Source of the DNA: Antedon bifida
Taxonomy: Eukaryota > Echinodermata > Crinoidea > Comatulida > Antedonidae
NCBI GenBank assembly: GCA_963402885.1
Contig: OY727099.1
Location: 2,482,501-2,546,500 of the forward strand
Length of the DNA stretch: 64,000 bases
Direction of reading: 5' to 3'
The translations under genes were made by a program, and so were the position numbers. Below the pieces are notes generated by a model. That model ran no database searches and was not told the DNA's origin. It saw only the letters and a list, made by a program, of their open reading frames with translations. Below are positions 38,401 to 48,361 of this stretch, piece after piece (the first letter of the stretch is position 1; each line of letters starts with the position of its first letter).

Positions 38401-41400
38401 GACCAATTCCGGTATGGCTAATTCCGGTATGACAAATTCCGGTATGGCTAATTCCGGTATGACAAATTCCGGTATGACAAATTCTGTTATGACAAATTCC
38501 GGTATGGCTAATTCCGGTATGGCCAATTCCGGTATGGCTAAATCCGGTATGTCTAATTCCGGTATGGCTAATTCCGGTATAGCTAATTCCAGTATGGTAA
38601 ATTCAAGTATGTCCAGTTCCGGTATGGCAAATTCCGGTATGTCCAGTTCCGGTATGGCAAGTTCCGGTATGACTAATTCTGGTATGGCTAACACTGGTAT
38701 GAATAATCTGACTATGGCTAGCCAAGGTATAACAAACAATCCAGGTATGAACAATTCTGCAATGATGATGAATAGGCCAGCAGGTAATCAGAACATGGCC
38801 CAAGCCAGGCCAAATATCGTAAGCATAAAGGGAGCAGCAAGTATGCAAATGTCAAACCCTATGGACGTTATGGTCAACAGGCCTAGGCTTGCCGTTCAAC
38901 CGAACCAACTGACTAATGTAAGTAAGGTGAATGCTGTAAGGGCTGGTATTGCTAAAAGATTACAGCAGCAACAACAACAGCAGCAGCAGCAACAAAATGC
39001 ACCTAATATGGCCTTTAAAACAAACCCAGCAATTCCACAACCAAAGTCACTGCCTGGTCCAACAGCTGCGACATCAGTACCACAACCAAATGTTACCATT
39101 AAACCACCATTTGACGTAAGTTTATATTTCATCAAAAATTATTTCGTTCATTAATTGAATGATGTACCTAGACAACACATTGGGTATGCATTAATTGTTT
39201 TCAATGAATCTTAATTCTTTTTGCGTATTTTGTCCACTAGACTAATACTGTGGGAATGCCAAGTGTACCACCGGCAGCTCAGCAGGCTGCAGACGCCGCT
39301 CTTATCACAGCTCGTACACAAGCAATGGACTGGCAGAACAGGCGTAAGTTGACAATACACCATGCCACAGTACTTAGATAATTTTAGAGATCTGTACAAT
39401 ATCTCTATTTCTGTACTGAAACAATGATAAAAGTGTTCTTTTGACAATTTTTGGCAAAGTTGTTGTGTTCACACACTAGAATCAATCATGCACAGAACAT
39501 ACATATCCAAGTTTCAACCAATTTAAATGCTTGTGTGATCAGTTAACTCTCTTATACCTCTGTGTCGTTAACTCTGATTATACGTCCGATATAACTCTTG
39601 ATAGGTATCAGAGAATCACCTTTGTAACCTTAATTCCAACATATTTAAGAATTTATCATTAGACAAACTATAGAAATACCTTCCAACTCCAACCATCTTA
39701 CAACAAGGGTATATCAATTGACATTTTTTGTGTTCAATGCAGAATAAGCTAAACCACAATCGATAGACTGCATTTTAACTCCTGATAGACTGCATTTTAA
39801 CTCTCGATAGACTGCATTTTAACTCCCGATAGACTGCATTTTAACTCCGATAGACTGCATTTTAACTATGATAGACTGCATTTTAACTCCGATAGACTGC
39901 ATTTTAACTCCGATAAACTGAATTTTACTCCGATAGAGAAAAGACATAGAATAAGTTTATGAATTAACATCAAGCACTGATGCCAGTGACATATTGATTG
40001 ATGGAAGAATGTCCTCTATTATGTAATTTATATTTTGTATATTTAATTTTTTTCAGCTCCAACAAACACACCGCCTAACATACCAACACCAAATTTTACG
40101 ATGAACCCGAGTCCACAGCAGCCGACACCAAACATACAACAACAGGTACAGATACAAAGACAGCAAGCAGCAATGGCACCGAAGATGCAAGGGAACATAA
40201 GGCAACAGATGACCAATACGATTGCACCAAACACAATTATACCAAACCAAATGTCACAGACTCAAATGGCACCAAAACCAAATCTGGTACAAAACAAACA
40301 TTGCTCCAACTAATAATATATAAAGTAACATAAAGAAATTAGTAGTAGTATACGGTGCTTAAAATTGCTTGCTGCTATTAGTTTTATTAACTTTCAGCTG
40401 TATTTTATTCTAATAATATTTTATGGAACACATGATTCTTAACTATATACCCCGACATATACAGTTGAGGACATGGTCACCTTGTTACCAAATTGATCTG
40501 CACATGCATTAGTTATGGCAAGAACCTTATTTCCAACAAAAACCAAATTTTAAAACTAATTATAAAAGATAATGAAGAAAAATTGTGTATTTAAAGTTAT
40601 AGTTTTGTTAGACAATAACAATAATTTTTTTTGAAGAAAAGTCTTTAATATGCCAATTGATTCCTTTTATCAAGAGTCTGTTCAGCTGTTTTCTACAAAT
40701 TTTTTTTATTTATTACAATTTTTTTGCAGAGAATGCCGTTAGGTAGACATATTTGGCAAGGCGTTTTGGAATGGAATGAGGTAAGGAAAGCTTTTATGAC
40801 TTTTAATATTTTGATATGATGTTAAGCTCTGTCTAAACTATCAAACTTTATGTGACAAAAAAATTTGATGTGCCCATATATGTACATGATGATGTAATAT
40901 CACTACCATATTTGATCATATCCTATATTTAAGCACATCAAATTTGTTTTGTCAAACTAGTTTGATAGTGTAGACAGAGCTTTAGAAACAGTTTTGTAAA
41001 TTCCCTGTTTAAATAAGTGCTTCCTTAAAGGCCATCAACAGCCTGGCTTCCCATTAACTCTAGTACAGTAGGTACTTTATGGATTGTAATGTAATTGTAT
41101 TGACTGTAATTTTGTATTATTTTATCCGTTAGCGTTCTAAAAGTTGTCAAGGTCAAGATACAAAGATTACAAGGTCACTGAACTGTAGCGTTACAACTCA
41201 AGATGAATCGGTTAAAATGAATAACTGGCCAACAAAGCTGGTTATGCAGATAATTCCACCAAATATACTTGTAAGTGTTAAAGTTTGGCTTATTTAGTTT
41301 GGACTATACAGCTTTCATTTATTCTATCATGTAATGTGAAGGTCCGCTCATCGATACTTAAAGCTCTGTCTACACTAACCAAAAATGTGTGATGTTCCCA

Positions 41401-44400
41401 AATATGGTAGTGATATGATGTCATCATGTCCATATATGGGCACATCACATTTTTTTGTCACATAAAGTTTGACATGGACATGCAGATGTCATATTGCTAC
41501 CATATTTTAGCATATCACTACCATATTTGGGCACATCACACTTTATTTGTCAAACTAGTTTGATTGTGTAAACTTTAAATGTATATTTATGTTTGTTTTT
41601 CACTAGAATTCGCTGAAGCCTCTCATTCAATCTTCCAAACAAGTTCTGTTCACATTTCCAACTGACAATGATCCTGAAGCACTGAGTTCACTCAACCGTG
41701 TCATGCCCACTGGATTTGTAAGTAGTGTTGATTTAGTGATCACAAATGGCATGATTGCCTCAAAATCTCACATATATCGGACTAATTTGGTCTTATCACA
41801 CTCTAATCTTTACAAAATAGCGCTATATAAATGTCACATTATAATAAATAGTTGTAGGTACTAACTTTGAGTCTTTCTGTTGTATAGGCTGGTTGTGTAC
41901 ATTTTTAACAGCCAATGACCCCACAGCGTATTACTGTACTAACTTTGAATCTTTCTGTTGTATAGGCTGGTTGTGTACATTTTGAACAACGAATGACCCC
42001 ACAACGTGTTACTGTTCTAATGCTCTACTATGTTGTACAAAAGAAACAGTTTATTGGCATGATTCCAAATGACCAATCAAGATTCATCAACGAGTTTAAA
42101 AACATTGTATCAAGACATAAAAAGGATAGAGTAAATGTAAGTTGTAATGTGAGTTTAGTACAAGGTGGTAGAAAATTGGCAATATTGTGTAGTCAGATAC
42201 AGAGGAGTGGGCCAACCACATCCCAAGGTCTGGGGTTCAATCAATTGTAACTCTTTCAACTCCACTCCCTAAGCCTCAAATGATGAGTTTATATTAAGCA
42301 CAAGAAATTATTAAATAGTTTATCCATCCTGTAATTGGCAAGTTACTCACTGTTGGATGCTTATGAAATTTAAAAAAAAATAAATAAATAAATTCTATAG
42401 TCACCATCAGATAGGCTTTCTTCGTCAGTGCTTCTATGAATTGATGACCAGTTGGGAGCAGGAATGCTTATAGACCAAACTCAGTATTTCACTGCCATTC
42501 GGGAAATTACCTCATGACAATAGGTTAAGTTCAGCACTTTTTAAGTCCTGTTTCTCTGCCTATTTCAAAATCCTGAACATGCTACCGATAACCCAAAAGA
42601 AAAAAAAAATGTTGGCTGAAGTACTCCAACTTTATTTAGTGATCATTTTTTGCCAACAAGTAACAACTCTCTGGCATGTATTTCGTCTTTATCTGAACTC
42701 TCTCTCTCTCTGATCCTTCTGTACCAAATGTTTATATTCGTGTTTATAGCTGCAACAACAGTTTCAACCTGGTCAACCAAGGCTACCAAATGTACCAGCA
42801 ATGGGAACAGCATCCACTGCGCCAATCAACAGCAACCTAGGAATGCCTATGCAACAGCAACCGACACAACAGCAGCAGCAACAACAACCAGCCCAAGCAC
42901 AACCACCGACACCGCAAACGCAACAGCAACAGCAGCCGCAACAGCAGTCGCAACAGCAGCCTCAACAGCCTCAGGTATGTACTTGTATTAGTAAATGTTG
43001 CACTGTTTTTATTTTGTTTAGTTGTATTGTTTCATCACACTCACAAGTTGTTTTGTGTTTATTTTTGGAAATTATTCTATTTTGTATCTTACGCTCTGTC
43101 TACACTATCAAACTATATGGGACAACAAAATGTGATATGCCCATATATGGACATAATGATGTCCTATCACTACCTTATTTGGGCATATCATTACCATATT
43201 TGGGCACATCACACTTTTTTTTTTCAAACTAGTTTGATAGTGTAGACAGAGCTTTATGCACTTGGTTGTGTTGAATTAGTTTTGAGATCACCAACTTGTA
43301 CCAATAAAAGTGATAACAGATGTTCAAGTTCTTATCACCCCTTTGCAGAATCCATGCACCATCCATGCATTGTGGGCTATTCGATAACAATATGAACAGC
43401 ATTATAGAGTTTAATTAATCCCATATTTATCTCAAGCCACGATGAATTGCAGATTGAAGTGTCCGTCCATGGAGGGAAGGTTAAATATCAACAACCCAGA
43501 TAAGAGAAAGAATCTTGGACCATGACATTTAGTGAGAATGGGTGTGCATGTTTTGCGAAAGGGGCTAGGGGTTTTGGGTAGGGGTTGGGGTGATTGTGCG
43601 GTATCACTTTATAAATATTTGCACATCAAGATTTTATTAGGTGTTACATTTGTTTACTTTTAACCACTCATTTACTATATTAAAGGAAGAAAAACAAACT
43701 AACAATTGCACATAATATTACACTGTAGCACTACACAAGCTGCTATACAATGTTTTTATTAGTTACTAAAAGTTGTTGTTGTGTTACTTTTCTATTATCT
43801 CTCTGTTTTATTTAGATGTTTAACACTGCAATTAACCAGAAAATTTACAAAAACCAGGTAAGTTTGAAATTTATACAACAGAAAGAAAAGTAATCTAATA
43901 GGCATATGGTCTACATAATCTTGACCTATAGCCTCTGTTTGCTAAGGCAAGACAGACCTCATCCTTGTCACCTTATTTATACCAAAAATAAGTTGATATT
44001 CATGTTTGTAGTGTTTTTTGTTTTTTTTTGTGGTTTTCTGTTGGTATTTTCTGTTGGTATTTTATGTTGGTATTTTATGTTTGTTACTCACTTTTTAGTC
44101 ATATAGATGTCAATAATTTGTAATAATTTTTTTTCTTTATATTTGTTTTTGAAATGTTTTTTTTTGTTTCTCTTGTTAAATTTTGATTCATAAACATTAA
44201 ATCTTAAAATAATGTAATAGTGTAAAAACCATTTTCTTGTATGCCTATATTCAATCTTATTTTACCCATTTGTCATGTTATCTTTAATTTTTTACAGAAA
44301 AATTTGTACTTTATTATTTCTTATTCTTAACAAAACTACAGAAAATGTCGTACAGTTAGTTGGAACTCAAATTTCAGTTTTGTTGGATAAATTTATGGAA

Positions 44401-46004
44401 TCTAAATGTCATTATTTATGTTAAATATTAATTGTTTTTACATAATATGAAAATTTCACTTTGCGTAACTGTAAATCCTGTTTTTGTTTTATTCAGATGC
44501 AAATTCAAGAATTAGAAAAGAATTTAGCAGCTGCCCAGGTCCAAAGTCAGCAACTCAACCAGATGAAGTTACAGGTAACATATGTAAATACAATTTTGAC
44601 TTATTTTTTCTTTATTTAATTCTATACAGTCAACAGTCCAAAACTGAACAACCATAAAACTTAAACCAATAACAAATTATTTAAAATGCATTCTGAAAAC
44701 TAAACGTTCTGAAATTGGGGTAACACAATGGTGTCTAGTTTTGAAAAGTTGACTGTAAATTTTTAAATGAATGTAGTTACTAGAAGTTGTATAAATCTTA
44801 AAATATATAAAAAAACTAAAAACAAAACCCACATAACTAAGGGTCTGTTTCTACTGCATAGCGCCGAATAAACCGTTTATTTCAAAATAGATTAAAAATA
44901 TGATTTTTATATTGACTGCATTTCTGCTCAGTTGTTGCTCCTAAATAACCGTTTAAATCATTGGGTATTTGTTAACAAACCTGAAATGCAATGAGCTCTG
45001 GTGGTCAATTCCAACGTTAATGCATTGTAGTTGACCACCAGTTAATTTATTCATATGATTAATAACGCAGCATTCCGTTTACCAGCAGTTTTCTTGTGAA
45101 AACCATATTTTAATAATTTCCTCTCTTTAAAATATTGTAGCAACAACAACAGCAACAACAACAAAAACAACAAAAGCTACATCAGCAACAAGTAATGCTG
45201 CAACTACAGAACATACAGCAACAAAATCAGCTTCAGCAGCAGCAGCAGCAACAACAACAACAGCAGCAGCAGCAACAGCAGCAACAACAACAAATGAACA
45301 CAGGGATGGGGGTCGGAGGTCAGGCTACAGGTCAACAGTTACAGTCCAATAATCCTCAACTTCGACATCTACTAATGAATCAAGCACAATCACAGGTTGT
45401 TATAGATTTAGTATCTGCCAATATTTGTTTTAGTATTTCACATTGTGTTTATATTGTTTATTAAATTATGCGCTTGTGACTTATTATCAAGCTTTAAAGT
45501 AAAGTAGAATCCTTCTTTTGGGACACCTATTAAGGGGACCCTTTCCTGTGAAATAAACAAGAGGCAGTACAGTTTTAACACTAAGGCCAGTCCTATTCAG
45601 TGGAAACCCTATTAATGGGACACTTTCCTGTGAAATGATCGAGAGACAATGTTTTTAACACTACAGCCAATCTTAATCAGTGAATACCCTTATTACTGTA
45701 AGAAAACAAAAATGTAGAATGTATGTTATTTCTTATGACCAATTACACGTGGAGCAGACAGCCGTTCAGCAGAAATCCGCTCAGGATAGAATGGGGTGTC
45801 CTCTGATTACAGTACTATACAGTATTATTTGAGCCAATTTCATACTATAGTATTATACATTTTTATTTCCTCTCCAATCAATTTAAAAATGATAGTACTG
45901 TATAGTAATATACTATAACTTTTCTAATACTCAATAACATGTGAAAATTACAGGGCCAACAACCAACTCAGACAGCTGTACCAAACCAGCAAGGATGGCA
46001 GCTT

Positions 46005-46039
<35 letters not shown>

Positions 46040-46199
46040 ATTTCAAAGAGGACCCGCCCCACCTATGATGATGCAACAACCAATACAAAGACAGAACATT
46101 ACCCAACCAAATCAAATGGCAATGAACCAGAATATTCAAATGAACCAATCAGGAGCAACTATTGCAGATGACCTTAGTATTATTGATCTATTAAAATAG
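17446..46199 (+). CDS. MED25: Mediator complex subunit 25, 20 coding exons
   Basis: This Mediator subunit links activators to RNA polymerase II. Exons: 17446-17552, 18510-18555, 21628-21752, 23260-23358, 33203-33323, 34451-34604, 35780-35908, 37459-37584, 38082-39115, 39241-39343, 40057-40286, 40730-40780, 41133-41270, 41607-41717, 41966-42136, 42750-42974, 43816-43857, 44497-44574, 45141-45395 and 45954-46199. They join in frame to 1196 residues (human 747). Residues 8-217 form the von Willebrand A domain: VVFVIDGTANLAANFDKL, EHFNGGP, FVGGGGEASSLAAEGL, NLSVVSPRKL. Residues 401-509 are an NSGM(A/T) repeat, and a short polyQ follows near 597. Residues 759-915 form the activator-interacting (ACID) domain: WQGVLEWNE, NWPTKLVMQIIPPNIL, MPTGFAGCVHFEQR, VLMLYYVVQKKQFIGMIP. 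The Gln-rich C-terminus keeps an LxxLL box (NPQLRHLLMN, about residue 1104) and an acidic end, DDLSIIDLLK. The extra length is all low-complexity sequence. First poly(A) signal at 46314. Confidence 0.95.
17607..17762. mobile_element. complete mariner-like MITE, CAGTAGAACC family
   Basis: The ends are CAGTAGAATCCCTCATTA and TAATAAAGGTTCTACTG, with TA on both sides, as for Tc1/mariner insertions. Its interior has GGACACTTTGTTGGGTC. Related fragments lie at 14293, 18740-18925, 23590-23670, 45508-45700, 46678-46770, 51330-51500, 52608-52720, 52940-52983, 54150-54275, 56395-56475, 58140-58215, 59275-59355 and 63640-63700. This is the most widespread family in the window. Confidence 0.75.
20783..21128. 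mobile_element. ~345 bp MITE, family with 24795-25125
   Basis: The left end GGGCCTGTTTAGACCTACGG and the right end CCATGCATCAGAACATACAC are inverted relatives (about 70 percent by eye). TAA and TTA triplets lie at the edges. A second copy at about 24795-25125 has TGTTCAGACCTAC at the left and GTATGTCTGAACTGG at the right. Both are non-coding. This one is in MED25 intron 2. Confidence 0.55.
21176..21384 (+). mobile_element. tRNA(Gly)-derived SINE, copy 1
   Basis: The head TTGGTGGTTAACGTGCTTGC, then CTTCCAATC and GGTTCAATCC, resembles tRNA-Gly with a TCC anticodon loop. The body reads CTCAAATGAGACTTAGTTTA and the copy ends in an A tail (about 21371-21384). Relatives sit at 37825-38055 and 42190-42405. 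Weaker tRNA-like heads lie at 28390-28475, 53575-53630, 53715-53770 and 53868-53915. Confidence 0.75.
21772..21955. mobile_element. Harbinger-like MITE, copy 2 (MED25 intron 3)
   Basis: TAA duplications flank AGCTCTGTCTAC and AGTGCAGACAGAGCT. The interior carries a 21-bp unit (AAATATGGTAGTGATATG) about four times, so the family varies by internal tandem amplification. It lies only 19 bp after the exon 3 donor. Confidence 0.85.
24795..25125. mobile_element. second copy of the 20783-21128 MITE family
   Basis: The inverted ends TGTTCAGACCTACAAAG and CTCTGTATGTCTGAACTGG enclose about 330 bp without reading frames. The stretch sits in the 9.8 kb MED25 intron 4. The rest of 23359-26650 in that intron is AT-rich sequence in which I see no gene. 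Confidence 0.5.
26653..27690. repeat. 79-bp minisatellite, 13 copies
   Basis: The unit starts ATTACTAACCCACTGTGG and includes GTTGCACTAGGTATAAAC and GTGTATACAATTACCTGTG. Thirteen copies run at a strict 79-bp period from 26653. They are almost identical, with only CAATC/CACTC and CCCACTG/CCCATTG variants. A decayed edge follows to about 27750. It lies in MED25 intron 4. Confidence 0.97.
28511..28650. mobile_element. Harbinger-like MITE, internally deleted copy
   Basis: TAA duplications (28508-28510 and 28651-28653) flank AGCTCTGTCTACACTATTTT on the left and a shortened CTTGAGAGCT right end. The family interior is present. Confidence 0.7.
28893..29380. repeat. 21-bp minisatellite, about 23 copies
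   Basis: The unit is GGGATTAATAATCCACATATT with substitutions and small indels. Because 21 is a multiple of three the array stays open on both strands (an INNPHIG heptapeptide on plus). That is a by-product of the period, not a gene. MED25 intron 4. Confidence 0.95.
30105..30415. repeat. diverged tandem duplication, ~160 bp period
   Basis: TTTTAATTTGTGAGAGCCACAACC with ACATTTTATAAAGAACAAT recurs as TTTTAATTTATTAGAGTTGCAACC with ATATTATAAAGAACAAT about 160 bp later. It is an old duplication in MED25 intron 4 and non-coding. Confidence 0.65.
31440..31850. repeat. tandem duplication, one copy interrupted by a MITE
   Basis: The segment TTGATTACAGAATCCATAC to CTGTAGTATTTATT occurs twice (31453-31725 and 31736-31840). 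The first copy is split by the Harbinger-like MITE at 31538-31701. The second copy keeps the uninterrupted site. Confidence 0.9.
31538..31701. mobile_element. Harbinger-like MITE with in-window empty site
   Basis: AGCTTTGTCTACACTATC and GATAGTGTAGACAGAGCT are flanked by TTA on both sides (31535-31537 and 31702-31704). The empty paralogous site at about 31819 reads CATCTCACTTAGGCCC with a single TTA. This directly shows a 3-bp duplication. Confidence 0.92.
32040..32170. mobile_element. Harbinger-like MITE, left end lost
   Basis: The right end GATAGTGTACAGTAGACAGAGCT and two AAATATGGTAGTGAT units are present. The left inverted repeat is missing. Confidence 0.6.
32432..32700. repeat. (ATC)n / (TTC)n microsatellite
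   Basis: Interrupted ATC and TTC triplets run for about 270 bp on the plus strand. The long hydrophobic frame read here (Ile, Phe, Met) and the Met-Lys frame on minus are artefacts of the triplets. It joins the 58-bp array that follows. Confidence 0.95.
32709..33087. repeat. 58-bp pyrimidine-rich minisatellite, 6.5 copies
   Basis: The unit is TTTCCTCCCTCTTACTTTCT, then GTCACTCGTTCCAGGCTGCT, then ACACCATCTCTCCACTCC. Six full copies start at 32709, 32767, 32825, 32883, 32941 and 32999, followed by one truncated copy. The units are almost identical. The array ends about 115 bp before the exon 5 acceptor of MED25, and each unit carries a TTCCAG acceptor-like motif. Confidence 0.96.
34033..34092. 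repeat. 14-bp tandem repeat, 4 copies
   Basis: The unit AAAAGGATTGTTTT is repeated head to tail in MED25 intron 5. The remainder of that intron shows nothing gene-like. Confidence 0.9.
34849..35023. mobile_element. Harbinger-like MITE (MED25 intron 6)
   Basis: AGCTCTGTCTACACTTATCA and GATAGCGTAGACAAAGCT are flanked by TAA (34846-34848 and 35024-35026). Two CCATATTTGGGCATATCA units lie inside. Confidence 0.85.
35529..35722. mobile_element. MITE with GTGCCTAGCTTACCTGGATAAA ends
   Basis: The left GTGCCTAGCTTACCTGGAT and CGACATTGGCC face an inverted GGCCATTGTCGGTCTATCC and GCTAGCAC on the right. Related single ends occur at about 31037-31070 and 52864-52895. It is non-coding. Confidence 0.6.
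36030..36650. repeat. ~240 bp diverged tandem triplication (MED25 intron 7)
   Basis: CCTTTAACTTT-AGGTGACCACACCC recurs at about 36096, 36324 and 36579. ACTAGACCCACCCTTTAAAT recurs at 36262 and 36497. The copies differ by substitutions and by a short AAC run, so the duplication is old. Confidence 0.8.
37209..37391. mobile_element. Harbinger-type MITE, AGGCCAAT family (MED25 intron 7)
   Basis: AGGCCAATATACACAGATGA at the left faces GAATATTGGCCT at the right. TTA is on the left flank and GTA on the right, an imperfect duplication. The relative at 61551-61708 has perfect TTA flanks. The half end at about 52210-52242 and the weak match at 45742-45800 belong to the same group. Confidence 0.7.
37825..38055 (+). 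mobile_element. tRNA(Gly)-derived SINE, copy 2 (MED25 intron 8)
   Basis: The head GCTGTAGCTTGGTGGTTAAC with CTTCCAATCCCAAGGTCC is intact but the B box is damaged. Part of the body (CAACTT-ACTCCGTAGGCC) is duplicated. It ends in an A-rich tail, 27 bp before exon 9. Confidence 0.75.
38376..38705 (+). repeat. 15-bp coding minisatellite in MED25 exon 9
   Basis: The unit AATTCCGGTATGGCT encodes N-S-G-M-A, with Thr or Ser variants. There are about 21 units, residues about 401-509. Array length is a multiple of three, so the frame is kept. The same DNA on the minus strand gives a long open frame that is only a shadow. Confidence 0.95.
39759..39935. repeat. ~21-bp tandem repeat, about 8 copies
   Basis: GATAGACTGCATTTTAACTC is repeated with one or two variable bases between units, in MED25 intron 10. 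Confidence 0.93.
40825..40981. mobile_element. Harbinger-like MITE (MED25 intron 12)
   Basis: AGCTCTGTCTAAACTATC and GATAGTGTAGACAGAGCT are flanked by TTA (40822-40824 and 40982-40984). It is a full-length family member. Confidence 0.88.
41362..41574. mobile_element. composite Harbinger-like MITE (MED25 intron 13)
   Basis: TTAA flanks the element on both sides. After the left end AGCTCTGTCTACACTAACC the interior reads through to CACATCACA-TTTGTCACATAAAGTTTGA, a right-end motif. It then restarts with ATGGACATGCAGATGTCAT and ends TTTGATTGTGTAAACT. It looks like two family members fused head to tail with the inner ends lost. Confidence 0.7.
41863..42018. repeat. 78-bp tandem duplication over the exon 15 acceptor of MED25
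   Basis: Copy 1 (41863-41940) and copy 2 (41941-42018) both contain TTTCTGTTGTATAG followed by GCTGGTTGTGTACATTTT. Copy 2 is the real acceptor and exon start (41966). Copy 1 reaches an in-frame TAA after six codons (41906-41908). Confidence 0.92.
42190..42405 (+). mobile_element. tRNA(Gly)-derived SINE, copy 3 (MED25 intron 15)
   Basis: The head is decayed (CATCCCAAGGTCTGGGGTTC). The body GTTTATCCATCCTGTAATTGG is well kept and the tail is A-rich (42369-42395). It matches the copies at 21176 and 37825. Confidence 0.72.
43092..43253. mobile_element. Harbinger-like MITE (MED25 intron 16)
   Basis: CGCTCTGTCTACACTATC and GATAGTGTAGACAGAGCT are flanked by TTA (43089-43091 and 43254-43256). The two GGGCATATCA/GGGCACATCA units are present. 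The rest of this intron (43254-43815) shows nothing gene-like. Confidence 0.88.
44627..44755. mobile_element. mariner-like MITE, 129 bp (MED25 intron 18)
   Basis: CAGTCAACAGTCCAAAACT at the left and AGTTTTGAAAAGTTGACTG at the right are flanked by TA on both sides. It is non-coding. Confidence 0.78.
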
Positions 46200-48200
46200 T
46201 ATGGTTTAAATAATGTTTTAAATCAACTAATAAGATATATGGGAAAGGCAAGAGCATTAGATAGGTGTTATGAATAGGATATCATCTTTCTGAAATAGTA
46301 TAGCTATGCTTTTAATAAAAGAATATGCACAAAAACAGGGACATCGAATGCCAGCTACCATTGCCATTGATCTTACCATTATGTAGTGAAATATTTTCTG
46401 ATGGTATGCCTATTATTTGTGTATCAGCATTAAATGATAAATAATTAACACATACTTTGTTTAAGCGGCGTACAATCTTAATTAATTATATTATAAGAAT
46501 ACAATATAATTAAAAAACAAAAGAAATAAAGCTTAGGTATTGTTAATTAAGAAGTCCTATTTATGCATGGATGGTCACTGTGGCATAATATTAATATATA
46601 TTATCCAATTTAAGTTTATTCACAACAATAGATTATTGAGTACTAAGTTAGAGTATTGGTACTAATTTGGAATACAATAAAACCCTTTCTTCGGGACACC
46701 TCTATTTAGGGGACACCTAGCATTCTGTTGGGTCCTGAAGGTGTACCTGTAATAGGGGTTCTACTGTATATATATAGATATGTGCTGTAAAAAAGTTAAT
46801 AATGAATTTGTGCCTGTCTTGCATGTGGTTCTACCTGACTGGTAGTAAATAAATAAATATGAGACAACTTATTGTATTATTTATTAAGTCCACGAGGTCT
46901 TTTTTTACATATTTATCAAGTGAGCACTGTATTATATTCTCTGGTTTTAATTTTGTATTATAATAAAGATATCAGTGCTAGCGAGTTCCTGTAATTTAAA
47001 AATTGTTTTGTAAATTTTTGTTTATGTTGATGCTCAACATTAAAAATGTGGTTGGTTAAATACTAGTGATATATACTGGTAAAATGTCGCCACACCCTTG
47101 TGTGGTTACCAGTACACTATGGCCACGCCCTCATTTGCAATTTGTGTGGTTCCCAGTACAGTCAAATTATGATTCCAGATTTTTAAGAAATTGGAATTTT
47201 GTGTTTTACGGAAGTAGCAGAGTAACATATATATGAGTATTGTATAATAGGTTATGTATAACAAGTTTTTGTTAAGAGGTTGTGATGTTAAAATATAATA
47301 TTACATAGTTTGGTAAACATACTCGACACTTTGACCAAATGTCCAGAAAAAAATCACTGTTAATTCTAAATTAGATATGAATGAATGAAAATGTATGAAA
47401 TTAACAATAGTGACAAACATTTCATACAGTAAAATATTATCAATATTTGTATACTAGATATTAATAATGTTATGTTGTTCTATCAAGAGAATTATAAACA
47501 ATATAGACAAGTTTGTGATTATCCAGATCAAGATTTGTTAGTTTTATACTATACTGTATATATGTATAGTAGAGAAACTGATAGGAGACCAGGATTGCAA
47601 CATTGTATGATGACAATTGTGGCAAGCATTTCATAATTAATTAGGCTACTTTGAACATTTAACAACTTACATTGCAGATTTTTTTCTGGGCTAGTGCTGT
47701 GTAGAGCAATGTACATCGGAATGTTACATTTGTATGGGCACTGAATACTCTATATTAAAGCCATCATTGTATATTTTTGGGCTGGTGGACCACCATGAGC
47801 AACAACATTCAACATGGCACATATTTGGGCCACTTCTGTGCAGAGTATTGAATACATTCATCGCTGAATTTTTGGGGGGCTATTTTTTTTGGGCACTTTT
47901 TTAGAGCACTTTTGGGATTTGCATCAAGCGTAACCTGGTGTAAGTTTAAAAAACTTTTGAAGATGAAATAAAAAAAACAACATGATTAAGTTGTATTGTA
48001 TTTTGTGTTTTATATGCTATCTGTGGTGGTCATTGAACCGATTAGAAATTGCAAGTGATAATAATAAAACGTTTTATATAAATACAGTATTTGTATTGTG
48101 TGGTGAGAGAGTATAGAAAAAACATAAAGTGCGACCTCATTTTTAAACTGATTTTTGGTCACTGAACTTTCCAAGTTTTTATGATGACAAAAATAATGGA
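46200..48200. other. MED25 3' UTR and downstream AT-rich region
   Basis: AATAAA signals occur at 46314, about 46850 and about 46967, so MED25 transcripts could end within 120-800 bp of the stop. Positions 46678-46770 hold a CAGTAGAACC-family MITE. The remainder has no reading frame or RNA fold that I can support. Confidence 0.5.
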
Positions 48201-48361
48201 GAAAGAGGGCGATAGCGCCACACCCACCAATCAGATGACAGAATGCGGAGGCCGAAAAAAAGAGATAGCGATAGCCATATTGTGTGAAACCGCAGGGTCT
48301 GATTTCCGCTATAATAGTGGCTTACTGTCATCATTATAAACGTGTTGGACGGCAACGAAAA
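48200..48361 (+). promoter_or_regulatory. possible PACSIN promoter and non-coding first exon
   Basis: A GC-richer stretch has a CCAAT box (CACCAATCAG, about 48226) and GCGGAGGCCG. It is followed by sequence ending AACGAAAAG before a donor-like GTATAATC at 48362. The first PACSIN coding exon begins with an acceptor (TTCTAG, 52341-52345) six bases before the ATG, so a 5' non-coding exon must lie upstream. This is the best candidate I see. No TATA box is clear. Confidence 0.3.

Noticed and set aside
38275..38754. 159-residue minus-strand frame
   Set aside because: It is the antisense of the MED25 exon 9 pentapeptide repeat; low complexity, with no start or splice context.
45948..46148. Leu-rich minus-strand frame
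   Set aside because: It is the antisense of the polyQ codons in the last MED25 exon.
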